From contig CM076847.1 of assembly GCA_039519185.1 (NCBI GenBank), positions 76,037,747 through 76,101,746 on the forward strand: a DNA stretch of 64,000 nt. The letters run 5' to 3'. The translations under genes were made by a program, and so were the position numbers. Shown here piece by piece: positions 43,564 to 54,295 of this stretch. The DNA is from Astragalus membranaceus. Lineage: Eukaryota > Streptophyta > Magnoliopsida > Fabales > Fabaceae. Each line of letters opens with the position of its first letter. Within the stretch, counting starts at the first letter, position 1. The notes under the pieces were generated by a model, which searched no databases, had not been told where the DNA came from, and was given only the letters and a program-made list of their open reading frames with translations.

Positions 43564-46445
43564 TGTAACGCCCCAAAAACAATTGGCTAAGTATTTAATT
43601 AATTATTTAATTAAATATTTAGGTATTTATTTTATTGGTGTATTTTATTAAAAATGATAATAAGGTGTTTCATGTTAATCGGGGAGTGGCGGCACGTAAT
43701 TAACTAAATCGGGCTTACGATGTGGAGGAAGGCCCATGGCCCAAATCCACTAACCTAGGCGCTTAGGTGAAGCAAAACCTAGGGTCTTAGTGATCATTAG
43801 CGAATTTTAGAGAAAAGAAAGGAGAGAAACGTAGAAACAAAAGAAAGGGAGCACGGCGTGAAGGAGAAGGAGAAAAGGGGGACTTTCGCGAATTGGAGGG
43901 AGAAAATCGCAAGGCTTGTTGCTGTGGTTCTTGGTGATTGGTGAAAAGGGTTCTCATCTTCAATCAATTCTTGAGGTAAGGGTGGGTTTAACTTTGATAA
44001 TGGGTTTATGATGGGTGCATGGGTAGTTAGGGCTTGTAAAATCAATTAGTGTTGTGGTTGTTACATGAGATAAGAAAATTGAATATTGAGTTGGGTGATT
44101 TGATGAGCTTTAGGGTCGATTTTCATGTTTTGTGATGATGAGAATATGTGATGGAGTGATTGAGATTGAATTGAGGATGTCTAATTGATTGATTTGGTGT
44201 GTAATGTTGTGTTTGTAAAATGTTGAGATGTAGTGCGTAACACTGTTTCGGTTTTCGTGAAACTGGGACTGTTCGGCCAGTCCAAAAATTTCGTGTTTAA
44301 TTGTTTGTGAAAATAGATTTCACGCCGGTCGTTTTGGTGCCGGTTTCGTTCGGTTTGGATTTGTGTAGCTCTAGTTATAGGCCCTACAAGTTAGGTTAAT
44401 AATCTGGGAGCATTCTGGACATAGGTTCTGTATTTTTAAAACTGGAAACCTTTCGTTTGTCCAAAAATTATGGGACATATTTTGTTATGAAATAGACTTA
44501 ATTCTGGTCATTTTGGCGCTGGTTTGGTTAAATTTGGATTTGTGTAGCTTAAGTTACGAGTCTCCAAAGTTAGGTCAAATTCTGGAAGTAATCTGTGAAT
44601 AGGTTCGGTTTTTGCAAGTTTTGTGTTCTCAATTGAGTTCCGTTTTGAATGATTCTCGTTTAGTTAGAAAATAGACTGAATTCTCTACAAAGTAGGCACC
44701 GGTTCCACCGAATTTCATTAAGAAATGAGAAAGAAAAATTGGCCGCAAGTTGCATAAGGAATTCCGTCTAAGTCGCTGTTTTCCAAATGTTGCTGCTGCT
44801 GTTTTGTATAAAGATAAATGTTGCTGTCTTGCTGTTTCTTTTAGAAAATGAGGTGCTGTTGCTGTTTTTAAAAATATGGTTGTATCTTGCTGTTTTTTTT
44901 TAGAAAATGAGGTGCTGTTGCTGTTTTTAAAAATATGGTTGTATGTTGCTGTTTTTTTTAGAAAATGAGGTGCTGTTGCTGTTTTTAAAAATATGGTTAC
45001 ATGTTGCTGTTTTTTTTAGAAAATGAGGTGCTGTTGCTGTTTTTAAAAATATGGTTATATGTTGCTGTTTTTCTCACTGTTTTGCTGCTGTTTTTGGAGT
45101 AATTATGTTGCTGTTTTTCTCACTGTTTTTCTTGCTGTTTTTGATCAAATATGTGCTGTTTTTCTCAATTTAAAGGTGCTGTCCACTTAAAAATTAAAGT
45201 GCTGTTTCCTTCAATTTAAATGTGCCGTTTACTCAAATTTAAATGAGCTGTCTACTCCAATTTAAAGTGTTGTTTCCTTATACTTAAAAAGTGCCGTTTC
45301 TATATTTACGAGTTGTTGTTACTGTAAAATAAACACTGTTGTCACTGTAAAATAAATATTACTGTTGCTGTTTTAAAAGTGCTAATGCTGCTGTTTTCTT
45401 TATAATTTAATGTGCCGTCTTCCTTAAATTAAACGTGCTGTTTTGCTTAAATTTAATGTGCTGTTTTTCCTTAAATCTAAGTGTGCTGTTGCCTTGAATT
45501 TAAAGGCACTGCTTTCCTACACCTTTCGAGTCACGGTTATGTGAAAGTTATTTTAAGTAAATGCGGGCGTTGTTCTTGTCCTAGAGGTGTTGTTTCCCTA
45601 TTGTAATGATACTGTGAACGGGTGAAAATTTCGAGGTAGCTGTGATGCTACAACACGTGATATTGTTATAAATGCTTCAAAACGAGATATGATGATATAG
45701 TATTTGTGAATTAAATATTTTGAGTTGGGGTAATTGGTGCATGAGTCATGAGTCGCATTGTCATATGCATTTCTTAGTGGTATAGGCTTCGGCCTCTTTG
45801 AGATTATTTTTGGTGGTATAGGCTTCGGCCTCTTGCCCGTCGTGGCTTATTTTACGAGATCGGTACCGCATGCATATGCCCAGAGGGGTTGCATTGTTGC
45901 ATAGTCCATACATAAATATGTAACGTGTCTTGGTTGTTGACTTTCTGTGTTACGAGTCGGTGTCTGGTGTGATGTTTTCGTTACGAGGTAGCTGTGATGC
46001 TACAATACGTGGTATCTTATGAGGTGAGTTATAACGAGACATGATGATGTAATATCCATTAATTAAATAGTTTGAGTTTGCGTGGTGTTATGATGTATTG
46101 ACCTTCTGTGTTACGGTGACTTACATGCTGCCTATATATTGCTATCATGCACTCATTATTTCGGTTAAGCTCACCCCTTCTGCTTGGAATGTTGCTCTTA
46201 TGTGGCAACGCTGCAGGTGATCGTTAGCGCCCGTGGAGGATCTATTAGGTGTACTTTCCTTCTCGTTGAGTCCGTGTCAGCTCTGATGTGTAACACCGGG
46301 GCGGGATTTAGTTTTTCGTTTTGCAAACTGTTTCGGTTGTTTTGAGAGTTTTGGCTTAATGCCTATTTATTTTTGGAGTTCGACTTGGTGTCTTATTTGT
46401 TCTGGAGATGTTAAATAATTTTGTGATTCCGCTGCTTGGAGGTTA
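43564..46445. repeat. LTR-like block inserted in gypsy gag-protease
   Basis: Begins TGTAACGCCCCAAAAAC, the usual start of chromoviral LTRs. It contains no protein, and ends within about 46400-46460 before gag coding resumes. It holds TAGGCTTCGGCCTCTT twice, GAGGTAGCTGTGATGCTAC twice (45632 and 45983), and a tandem array. I interpret it as a solo LTR of a second gypsy family. The exact right border and TSD could not be fixed, so a partial element is also possible. Confidence 0.55.
44818..45075. repeat. Tandem repeat, about 60-bp unit, four copies
   Basis: Unit AAAATGAGGTGCTGTTGCTG ... AAAATATGGTT followed by GTTGCTGTTTTTTTTAG occurs four times with small length differences in the T run. Looser GTGCTGTTT repeats continue to about 45480. 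Confidence 0.9.
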
Positions 46446-47302
46446 CTTGTATTTGTTTTGCAGGGAAAAGGCGTCTAATGGGTGGTGGTGGTTGCTGGGG
46501 GTTAGGGGGTTTGTGGTCAGGGCAGGACGTGTAGAGGGTGGTTTCGTGGTGGTGGTGGTGGTAGGGTTTTCTTTGGTGGTCGAGGGCTCGGTTTTCTGGT
46601 AAGAGTGGTGTGAAATCCTATCATTCAGTTTCTCCTCTTAGAGCTTAGCAACACTAATAGCATGAGAAAGAGAAACGGGTTGAAAAGCTTGTACCTTGCA
46701 TCGTATCTCGACCTTCAATCCGTTGATGAAACAATTGAGGTAGAACTGAGGAGCGAGCCTGGTGATGCAACTGGTAAGCGCTTTGAAGGCGTTCTGGTAG
46801 TCCTTCATGGTGGTGGTCTGGCATAGCTTGAACAGCGCTCCCTAGGGATCCACGTATTGTGATGGTGCAAATCGCAACTCCAAAGCATGAAGGAAGGCAG
46901 TCCATGAATACAATTTCCCATTAGAGTACATCCACTAAAACAAGGTTAGGGCATCACCTTCCATGTAGAAGGGAGTGATGTTCAATCTCTGATTCTCTGG
47001 GTTCAATGGAATTCGAAAAATTCGTTGATTTTGAAAATCCAACCAAGGGGTTATGTGCCATTGAAACAGGGTATATCCCGTTTAATGGTGGTGAGAGAGA
47101 AAACGTGGTTGGTGTGTGGGTCGACGGTGTAAGGGGGAAAACCAGGGGGTCCAATGCGGGTTCGAAGTTGGTTGAGCTCGGTGGTGAGGTAGGTTTGGAA
47201 GCTCTCTTGGTTTTTGAGTAGTTGTCTTTGGAAATGTAGTTGGTTTTGAAGGATTTGGTTGAGTATGTGAGCTAGGTCAGGTGGAGGTGGAGGAGAGGCC
47301 AT
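46446..47302 (-). pseudogene. Gypsy gag
   Basis: Starts at ATG 47300-47302 (MASPPPPPDLAHILNQILQN) about 35 bases inside the LTR. The N-terminal part has LLKNQESFQTYLTTELNQLR and TTIKRDIPCFNG. A shifted frame then holds the retrotransposon gag core: LELRFAPSQYVDP-type and MKDYQNAFKALTSCITRLA residues (46720-46880), then PVSLSHAISVAKL. No CCHC knuckle was found before the insertion at 46445. Frameshifts near 47050 and 46930 break it. Confidence 0.8.
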
Positions 47303-47334
47303 GACAATGAAAGTACCAAATGTAAATAAAAGCG

Positions 47335-47583
47335 AGTAAAAAGCAAAAACTGAATAATAAAAGCTCCGTGAGTTGAGTAGACTCTTGCTAAATTTGCTCA
47401 ATGATTGCTCGCCTTTATTTCCAAATTACATCCGGTACATATTGGAATAGAAATTAGTGACAACTGTCAACTGATCCTTTACAAAAACGCAAAATAACTG
47501 CTAATTCTGGGACAGCTATGACAATAGAGAACTTTTTGGATCTATTCTATCCTAAAAGGCAAAGCATATTCTCCGAGACTCTT
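47335..47583 (-). repeat. Gypsy 5' LTR
   Basis: Homologue of 26649-26905 (see that entry). It is followed directly, on its right side, by a second copy of the pol 3' end, so in this position it serves both as 5' LTR of the nested element and 3' LTR of a neighbouring copy. Confidence 0.8.
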
Positions 47584-47735
47584 TCACACATAGTCCTTTG
47601 TCCATTTGGGCGGAACCCTATTTTTACGGGCCCTTCTCTTTAGAATCAGCCAATCAGGTTCTCGACAGCATCAAGAGGATCTTCTAAGTCTCGGTCCTCT
47701 TCTTCTACATTTTGGCCCATAACAACTTGGACTTG
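47584..47735 (-). pseudogene. Second copy of gypsy pol 3' end
   Basis: The minus strand repeats the acidic tail and the end PKWTKDYV seen at 26906-27060 (plus-strand blocks CACACATAGTCCTT, CAGCATCAAGAGGATCTTC, CTTCTACATTTTGGCCCAT). It is truncated after about 150 bases. This shows that another copy of the same element once continued to the right. Confidence 0.8.
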
Positions 47736-47916
47736 GGAGGTTTGAGTTACGACTTACTTTCTTTATTTTCGTATATATAAATAAAAGATAGTCATTCACA
47801 CTCTTTAAGAATGAATACTTTTAAAAAAAAGTATTATTCCTAATTTATTTTAATAACTACTCATCAACACATGTGTATGTAGTATTATTCCTATTAAACA
47901 TTAACAGTGACTTTTT

Positions 47917-48121
47917 ACCAAAATGATGTGGCAAAGTGGTAGATACTTGGGTCCCTTAACTATTTGGTCTTGGATTCGATTTCTGGCCGGTGTGTATGGA
48001 AAAACGTATGAAAAAACATTTGTTGGGAGAGATCAACCCCTTAAAAGGATCTCCGATACCTCGAAGGATTAGTCTCCACAGTCACCGTGGAGGAAACCTT
48101 GGTTTACCAAAAAAAAAAAGT
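47917..48121 (+). mobile_element. SINE with 10-bp TSD
   Basis: Flanked by GTGACTTTTT (47907-47916 and 48122-48131). Head: GATGTGGCAAAGTGGTAGAT (A box-like) and GGTCTTGGATTCGATTTC (B box-like) about 35 bases apart; tail CCTTGGTTTACC followed by an A run. The same family lies on the minus strand at 63228-63412. Confidence 0.88.
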
Positions 48122-48303
48122 GTGACTTTTTCAATATTGGTAATGGAAACAAAAATTACACGGCAAAAAAGGAAATAAAAATTGTGAAAACAAAAGTCAA
48201 TTGTGATTAGAAAAAAAATGGAACAGTAGTAAGAATAAATTTGATAAATTAACTAAAAAATGTAACATACTTATATTTAGTAACATGATTAAATTGATGT
48301 TTT

Positions 48304-48409
<106 letters not shown>

Positions 48410-50476
48410 CCGAGAACACCATATTCTGATATTCAGGCTTTCCTGTTGGTCTCTCTCATTTAGGAAAGAATGGCGTGCACATCTCGGACTCTTACCAAAT
48501 GGGGTATTTGGTGATCAGTTATTGACTGATTTCGTTATTTTTTTATAGAGTTAGGTGTCTTTCTTTTTTAAAAAACTAGGTTTGTTTGCTTTCTAAGCAC
48601 ATTTTTTATTTTTGTTTTTTAAATTTTGTAATTATTCTAAATGGATAATAAGAATATACTTTTTTTAGTAAAAAGTTGAAATAGAGAAATGTGAAAAACT
48701 AGTCAGAGAAAATGTATTTTCAAAAATAATGAAAATAGTTATTTTTATTTACAATTTTTTTAACATACTAATTTTTTTTAGTAGGATGCTTCCGAGTTTC
48801 GATAAAAAATAAGTTGAAATGAAACAAAGAAACAAGAGAAGAGAAGTAAATGGATTCTTCATTTTAGAGAAAATAAGATGAAAAATTTGAAATAAAGCAG
48901 TGAAACTAAAGTGCACTAAGTATCTCACCCTTTTGTGGTTTTAATTGGATGTTCATGAGAATATGTAAAAAAAAAACATGTGAAAAGAACATTTTTCCGT
49001 ACGGTTTAATGCGATTATATGCATACAAACATGTATTTTAAACATTAATTATACAAAAAAGAAGATTCCACTCAAACTTTGAATAAAATTTTAACTATGT
49101 TTATCAAAAGTCAAATACTGTACGAATAAAATTAAATTGCACTAGTTTAGTTTAGCTGGAGGAGCAAAGTTGTTACGTGCTTGCGCGCAGGTAGTCGCTT
49201 TTTAAATGGTCATCTTAATTGTTTTTTATTTGGGCAGAATCTAAATTGTTTACTTTTTTTTTGACAAGAAAATTGTTTTCTTAAAATACATATGTATTGG
49301 CTTTATATCAAAAATAAAATAAAATACATGTTCTGGCTTTCTTCTAGTAATTTATTCTGCAAGATTATACATCAAATTAGAAGCACGCACCACCTGGACT
49401 CGAAAGAAAACAACGTTTACAACTTCTATTAAATTGGTCAAAAAAAAACTTCTATTAAATTATTTGTTTTCACATTCTAAATTAAAAAATAAAAAAAAAT
49501 AACGTCAGGTTAAATTAATACAGCTTTGTTTGCATGCGGCAAGTTGAAATTGTCTTCTACATCTATTAGTCTGTTTTTTATAGGTTAAAATTAAATAGGG
49601 CTTACATGGATAGTGACGTGGATAAATTAGCCACATAAACAGCTGACTGTGCTAATAGACTATTATATGTTTGTTCATTTTCGTCTTTTAACTTTTTTAA
49701 AATATTCGTTTACGTCATTTATCTTTTTTAAAATATTCGTTAACTTCCTTTATCTTTTCTTAGTTAATTAAAATGGTCATTTTAGTTAGCGATTGTTAAT
49801 TATGCATGTTTCTTATTTTTTTCATTTTTGTCCTTCATCTTTTTGAAAATATTTTTTTAGGTCATTTATCTTTTTTAAAAAATATGTTTACGTCTTTTGT
49901 CTTTTCACAGTTAATTAAAGGAAATTGATGGATGATACGAAACCAAAAGTGAAGAACGGCTCATAATAAAACAATGTCTTTAAGTTACTTTTTACCGAAA
50001 GTATGTCAAAACCCGAGCTTTCTCATTTTATGATTGATCGACATCTGTGAATTTTTTACATTTGGCATAAAATTTCTCATATATATATATTTGTTACGAA
50101 AAAATTTTATACGAAATGTAAGTGTTCACAAACGTCGATTACTTATAATATTATACGAAATGTAATTATGATTTACAAAAACACATACAAATAACTATCT
50201 ATCTCAAGAGCAGCGGCGGATCTAGAGATTTTTACTAGTGGGGAAAAAATAGCCTATAATATTTTTCACAAAAATATTGTAATTTTTTTACAAAATACAC
50301 CGTTTCATTACAAAAAAATATCTTAAAATACCTAATTTACAAATTACCTAGCTAAAAAGGTAAACTTAGTACAAACTTAGTTTCTTTTTTATTTATCTCT
50401 TGTGAATTTCTATATTTAATTTAAAAATTGTATCATGAGGACAACCATTATTTTCTTTTGGGGGAAAATAAATTTG

Positions 50477-50478
<2 letters not shown>
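48410..50478. other. AT-rich spacer without recognised genes
   Basis: About 2 kb of AT-rich sequence. I see repeated TTCGTTTACGTCATTTATC-like phrases at 49700-49910, but no terminal repeats, TSDs or coding frames that I can support. Confidence 0.5.

Positions 50479-50544
<66 letters not shown>
50479..50544. repeat. TA microsatellite
   Basis: About 66 bases of (TA)n next to the insertion point of the non-LTR element at 50572. Confidence 0.97.
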
Positions 50545-50547
<3 letters not shown>

Positions 50548-50576
50548 ACACATTGTTATATATAGATCTAAGTGAC

Positions 50577-50640
50577 CCTGTGGCCGAGCGGTTAAGTGAA
50601 CTCTTGGCGTCCGTAAGGTCCTTAGTTCGATTCTTCGGTT
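50577..50640 (+). promoter_or_regulatory. tRNA-like pol III promoter (A and B boxes)
   Basis: The A box is TGGCCGAGCGG at 50581-50591 (consensus TRGCNNAGYNGG) and the B box is AGTTCGATTCT at 50624-50634 (consensus GGTTCGANTCC), 32 bases apart. The spacing and the GTGGCCGAGCGGTTAAG context resemble serine/leucine tRNA heads. There is no full cloverleaf or acceptor stem, so it is a promoter head and not a tRNA gene. Confidence 0.7.
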
Positions 50641-50757
50641 GGCCATTACCCTTTTCATTTAGAGTATTGAAAAGACCTGATGGTCCGCTAGGGTTTCGCA
50701 TCAAGAATCGCGTCTGCTCCCTAGGCGTCGTCATGCCTGACCCACCAGACCTACTCA

Positions 50758-52482
50758 TGGTTTGTCAAGCTCCCATTTATGTGACCAATCCTGATGGTGA
50801 TGTCTGCGTGTTAGTTTGTCCTGCTTCTGCGCGCGTTTGCTTCTCTCCTTTTTCGAAGTCTGTGCTCCCTGGAGCACCTTTCGATGACGTCTTCCTGCTG
50901 CCAACGCAGGTGGGACCGTTTGGCTCTACACACATGGGGTTAAGGTTTTCTCAAGACCCAATGAATTTTGAGGCATTATCTGCTGGTTTCTTGGTGCGGT
51001 TGCCGAAAGGAAATCCTGCAGTTTCGCAGATCCCACCAGTGAACCCACCCTCGGGCGGAGCGACTTTAGCTTTTGACCATTTTTTGGTGGCTGACGCTGT
51101 GGATCACGATGGTGTTCCTGTTTGATTTTCTCAAAGGTACAGAGTTCTGCAGCAACAAACAATAAAACTTTCGAACAAGTTTTATCAGGATCAACAAAAA
51201 AGATTTGTGACATCCCTCTTAGTCAACTTCCCCGTCCGTGTTTTAAAAGAGATGACTTAGCAATTTCAATTTTGGAAGAGGAATACATTGCAGGTTTGGA
51301 AGGATGCAATACACACCTTCATGGAAGAATTTTACTTTCAAAGGGAGACACTCCTATCAAGTTAGATACTTTGAAATCCAAACTTCAAGTTCTTTGGCAA
51401 CCAACAGGTAAGTGGGATCTGATTTCTTTAGCGAAAGGATATTATGAATTTTCTTTTTTATGTGTGGATGATTTACGGAGAATTCAGTCGCAAGCTTCTT
51501 GGAATTGCAAGCTAGGGATGCTTCGGTTGTTTGCCTGGCAGCCGGATTTTAATCCTTCAAATATAAAGCATACAATGTTCAATGTTGGATTAGGCTTACA
51601 GGTCTTGCTCAAGAATATTGGAGACCCAAAATCCTTTTTGCTATTGCTAGTTGTGTTGGATTACCGATTAGACTAGATGATACAACAAGTAAGAGCTCAT
51701 TTGATAGATCTTTTGGTCATTTTGCTCGCGTCCTGGTTGATTTAGAACTAACATCAGAGCTTAGGAATCAAATCCTAGTTGAGAGGCCGGGTTATGCTTT
51801 CTTAGTGGGCATTGAGTATGGAAATTTGCCCTCCTATTGTATGAATTGGAAGATTGTCGTCATACCACTAGTACTTGCAAAGATAGGAAACACTCTGGTG
51901 GGAAAAATCAGGCAAAGCAGGTTTATGTCCCTAAGCCTCAGGCTACTAATAATGTGAATCTCAAGCAGAAGGTTGATCAACAAAAGATGCATCAGCAGCA
52001 AGGGGAATCTTCACTGAATGAAACTAGAGAAAAGGTCATGCAACCTAACGAAGAATCATATGTCCATGCCTCGATTGCTTCAGATCGATGATGCTAAGCA
52101 AATGTCGCCTGTGATTTTGCAGATGCATGAGATTTCCTCGACCCAAAAGTTGCCTAACGCTTCTACCCCTAGCACCTCTGAAGCTAGTCAGATTGGTAGT
52201 GATTCCACTCAACCTCCCACCACCAGGTTAGATTCGCTTTTCACTTTAGAGTCTGATGATATTTCTAATCTAGTGGTAGCATCTGACATGAGAATTTCAG
52301 GGAATCTGTGGGGTGATGTGTCAGACGACACTGATGATCCTATTACCCAAGGAGATGCCGCTGATAAGTCCGAATCGGGGGTGTCCAAGTCCCGAAAGAA
52401 TAAACACAAAAAGAAATTGGTCCAGAAAACAGCAGACTATAACACTCGCTCAAAGACAAATTCGGTCTCTGTTTCTTTTTGA
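50758..52482 (+). pseudogene. L1-type ORF1 protein with DUF4283 and degraded CCHC knuckle
   Basis: A first frame (to 51125) reads MVCQAPIYVTNPDGDVCVL and on to AVDHDGVPV. The second frame (51122-51676) has FEQVLSGSTKKICDIPLSQL and then the DUF4283 core: KRDDLAISILEEEYIAGLEG, HLHGRILLSKGDTP, LQVLWQPTGKWDLISLAKGY, YEFSFLCVDDLRR, LRLFAWQPDFNPSN. Another frame continues with the GLAQEYWRPKILFAIA and ERPGYAFLVGIEYGNLPSYC blocks (51600-51840), and a third with THTSTCKDRKHSGG-type remains of the zinc knuckle, then a Ser/Thr-rich basic tail with SRKNKHKKKL. Plant L1 ORF1 proteins bind the element RNA. Breaks at about 51125, 51590 and 51835 make this copy defective. Confidence 0.85.
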
Positions 52483-52565
52483 TCTGATCTTGATTTGATT
52501 TGATTTGTTTTGGTCTGACTTTTGTAAGCGGGCCCTAAATTTTTCAGGTATTCGGGTGTTGGCCA

Positions 52566-53266
52566 TAGGGATGTCAACGGGGTGGGGCAGGCACGGGTAG
52601 TAGTTACCCGCTACCCGCCCCGTTTAGTATAAATGATACCCGTACCCACCACATACCCGCGCGAGTACCCGCGTAGCGAGTTTATCACGGGTACAATCTC
52701 CTCGCAGGTACCCGCGGGTACCCACGGATACTTTTAATATTAAGTGATATATTTTTTTTTAAAATAAAATTTGAAATACCAAACAAAATTAACCTTTTGA
52801 ACACTATTTTTTATCTTTATTCATATAAAAAATTAGTCATTTCGTTATACATTCATATAATAGTAATTGATTTTTTTTTAAAAATAAAATTTGAAATACC
52901 AAAAGTTAACCTTTTACACACCATTTTTTCTTTTCATTCATATAAAAAATTAGGCTTTTCATTATATATTTATTTTATCATTTATTTGTTAGCTTATAGT
53001 AGTTAATGAAAGAAGATAAATAACACTAAAATAAATAATAATAATAATAATAATAATAATAGGAAATTTTCCAAATAAGTATATTTATTACGGGTACGGG
53101 TACCCGCGGGCACGGGTACCTCAATATCCGAACCCACCCCGTTTATTGACGAGTAGTCTATTTATCCGTTTATTAAATCCGCGGGTACCCGTTAAGCTAC
53201 CCGCCCCGTACCCGTCGCGGATAATACCCGCAGGTACCCACGAGTGCGGTTTTTTTGCCATCCCTA
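52566..53266. mobile_element. hAT-type element, 701 bp, TSD GTTGGCCA
   Basis: Ends TAGGGATGTCAACGGGG and TTTGCCATCCCTA, with the perfect 8-bp TSD GTTGGCCA (52558-52565, 53267-53274). Both arms consist of GGGTACCCG-type repeats (palindromic GGTACC cores) around an AT-rich core with a duplicated CATTCATATAAAAAATTAG block. It has no transposase. The ends resemble the hAT MITE at 4170-4502 (shared AGGGATGTCAA). Confidence 0.92.
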
Positions 53267-53634
53267 GTTGGCCAGAGTTTGGTTAAAGGTTAAAATTCTC
53301 GTTTCAAGGACATCCGTTCTGTAAGCGGACCCTAGCTTATTTTTCCTAGTATCAAGAATGAAGTGTTTTAGGGGTCTCTGTTAGGGGCTCCCTTCTTTTG
53401 TGTTGACTTTAGCTCATCTTTTACCAAAAGTATTAGTCTAGTCCCCCCTTTTGCTCTTCTCTATTCTTTCTCTTTCTCTTTTTTAATATATTCTAGCAGG
53501 ATGACTGTTTGATTAAAAAAAAAAGATCTAAACACTCACTCTATGATTTGTTAAATTTGTTATATATATTTAAACACTCGCTCTATGGTTGGTTAAAAAG
53601 TTATCTCACGAGGAGGACAACCCTTACTCTCTTT

Positions 53635-53937
53635 TAAACACTCTCTCTAACACTCACTCTATAGTTGGATGTGGCTCTTCAATTCAAAAAATAAAATTGA
53701 TGTGGCTCCACCACTTTGAAAATAGGACCCATTAATTTAATGGGACCCACATGATTTTTAACTAATCATAAAATGAGTGTTAGAGAGAGTTTTTTTATAA
53801 GCAAATGTTAGTGGGGGTAGGGGAATGTTAGTTTCCAGGGTTTGAACCTTAGACCTCGTTGCAACTCCTTTATGTCCCTTACCTCGCCAACTGAGCTACA
53901 TTCCTGGGACTGAGTATTAGAGAGGGTGTTTGAAAGA
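53635..53937. mobile_element. MITE with AACACTCTCTCTAACACTCA ends
   Basis: The left end AAACACTCTCTCTAACACTC pairs with GAGTGTTAGAGAGAGT (53775) and the displaced GAGAGGGTGTTT on the right. The internal TTAATTTAATGGGACCCA is palindromic. A SINE is inserted near the right end (53788-53911). Confidence 0.65.
53788..53911 (-). mobile_element. SINE with Ala/Val-tRNA-like head, 13-bp TSD
   Basis: Flanked by GAGTGTTAGAGAG (53775-53787) and GAGTATTAGAGAG (53912-53924), one mismatch. Read on the minus strand: CAGGAATGTAGCTCAGTTGG, with the A box GTAGCTCAGTTGGCGAGG, then the B box GGTTCAAACCC, and an A/T-rich tail at 53788-53795. Confidence 0.85.
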
Positions 53938-54295
53938 GAGTGTTGCTTTTTGTCAACAAAAAAAAGAGTGTTGTTAGCATTTCTCTCCAACTCAATTAGT
54001 GTGCACATGATTAGTTTTTTTCTTTTGTTATAGATAGTATAATATCGGATTACCAACATAAATGTAGTCATTTTTCAAAAAAAAATTATTGTCAAATTTT
54101 AAAATATTCCCAAGTAGAATAAATGACAATAGTTACAATTTAATAAATGATATATTAACTTAATGAATTATTTTGGTAGAGTGCTCATGTTTTTGTTATA
54201 AGCCAAAAACAGACACACAGGGCATGCATCTATTGGGGGAAGAAGTGCATTTTTCGGTGCAGAACATGGGCACCAATTTCCTCTAATATTAAATC

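Larger units (their letters stand above)
26649..47586 (-). mobile_element. Ty3/gypsy chromovirus-like element, matrix of a nested cluster
   Basis: Coding parts run leftward: gag (46620-47302), protease and reverse transcriptase (42061-43563), RNase H and integrase zinc finger (29957-30681), integrase core start (29401-29594), and integrase end plus chromodomain-like tail (26906-27498). Similar LTRs lie at both ends (26649-26905 and about 47335-47583). Removing the insertions leaves about 4.5 kb. It carries frameshifts and a missing integrase segment, so it is dead. Insertions within it are, from left, two truncated CACTA blocks, a TRIM, an 11.3-kb CACTA element and a 2.9-kb LTR-like block. 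Confidence 0.85.
50572..53523 (+). mobile_element. Non-LTR element: tRNA-like head, L1-type ORF1, no reverse transcriptase
   Basis: Bounded by the 8-bp direct repeat AGATCTAA (50564-50571 and 53524-53531) and a terminal A run (53513-53523). The first 65 bases contain a pol III A box and B box. The body encodes an L1-type ORF1 protein (DUF4283 plus a degraded zinc knuckle). Reverse transcriptase, endonuclease and RNase H are absent. A hAT MITE (52566-53266) is inserted later. Without it the element is about 2.24 kb. It therefore looks like a non-autonomous retroposon that would depend on a LINE for reverse transcription. Confidence 0.75.

Noticed and set aside
50577..50645. Candidate serine or leucine tRNA gene.
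   Set aside because: A and B boxes are present, but no acceptor-stem pairing or complete cloverleaf is visible, and the segment sits at the 5' end of a retroposon.
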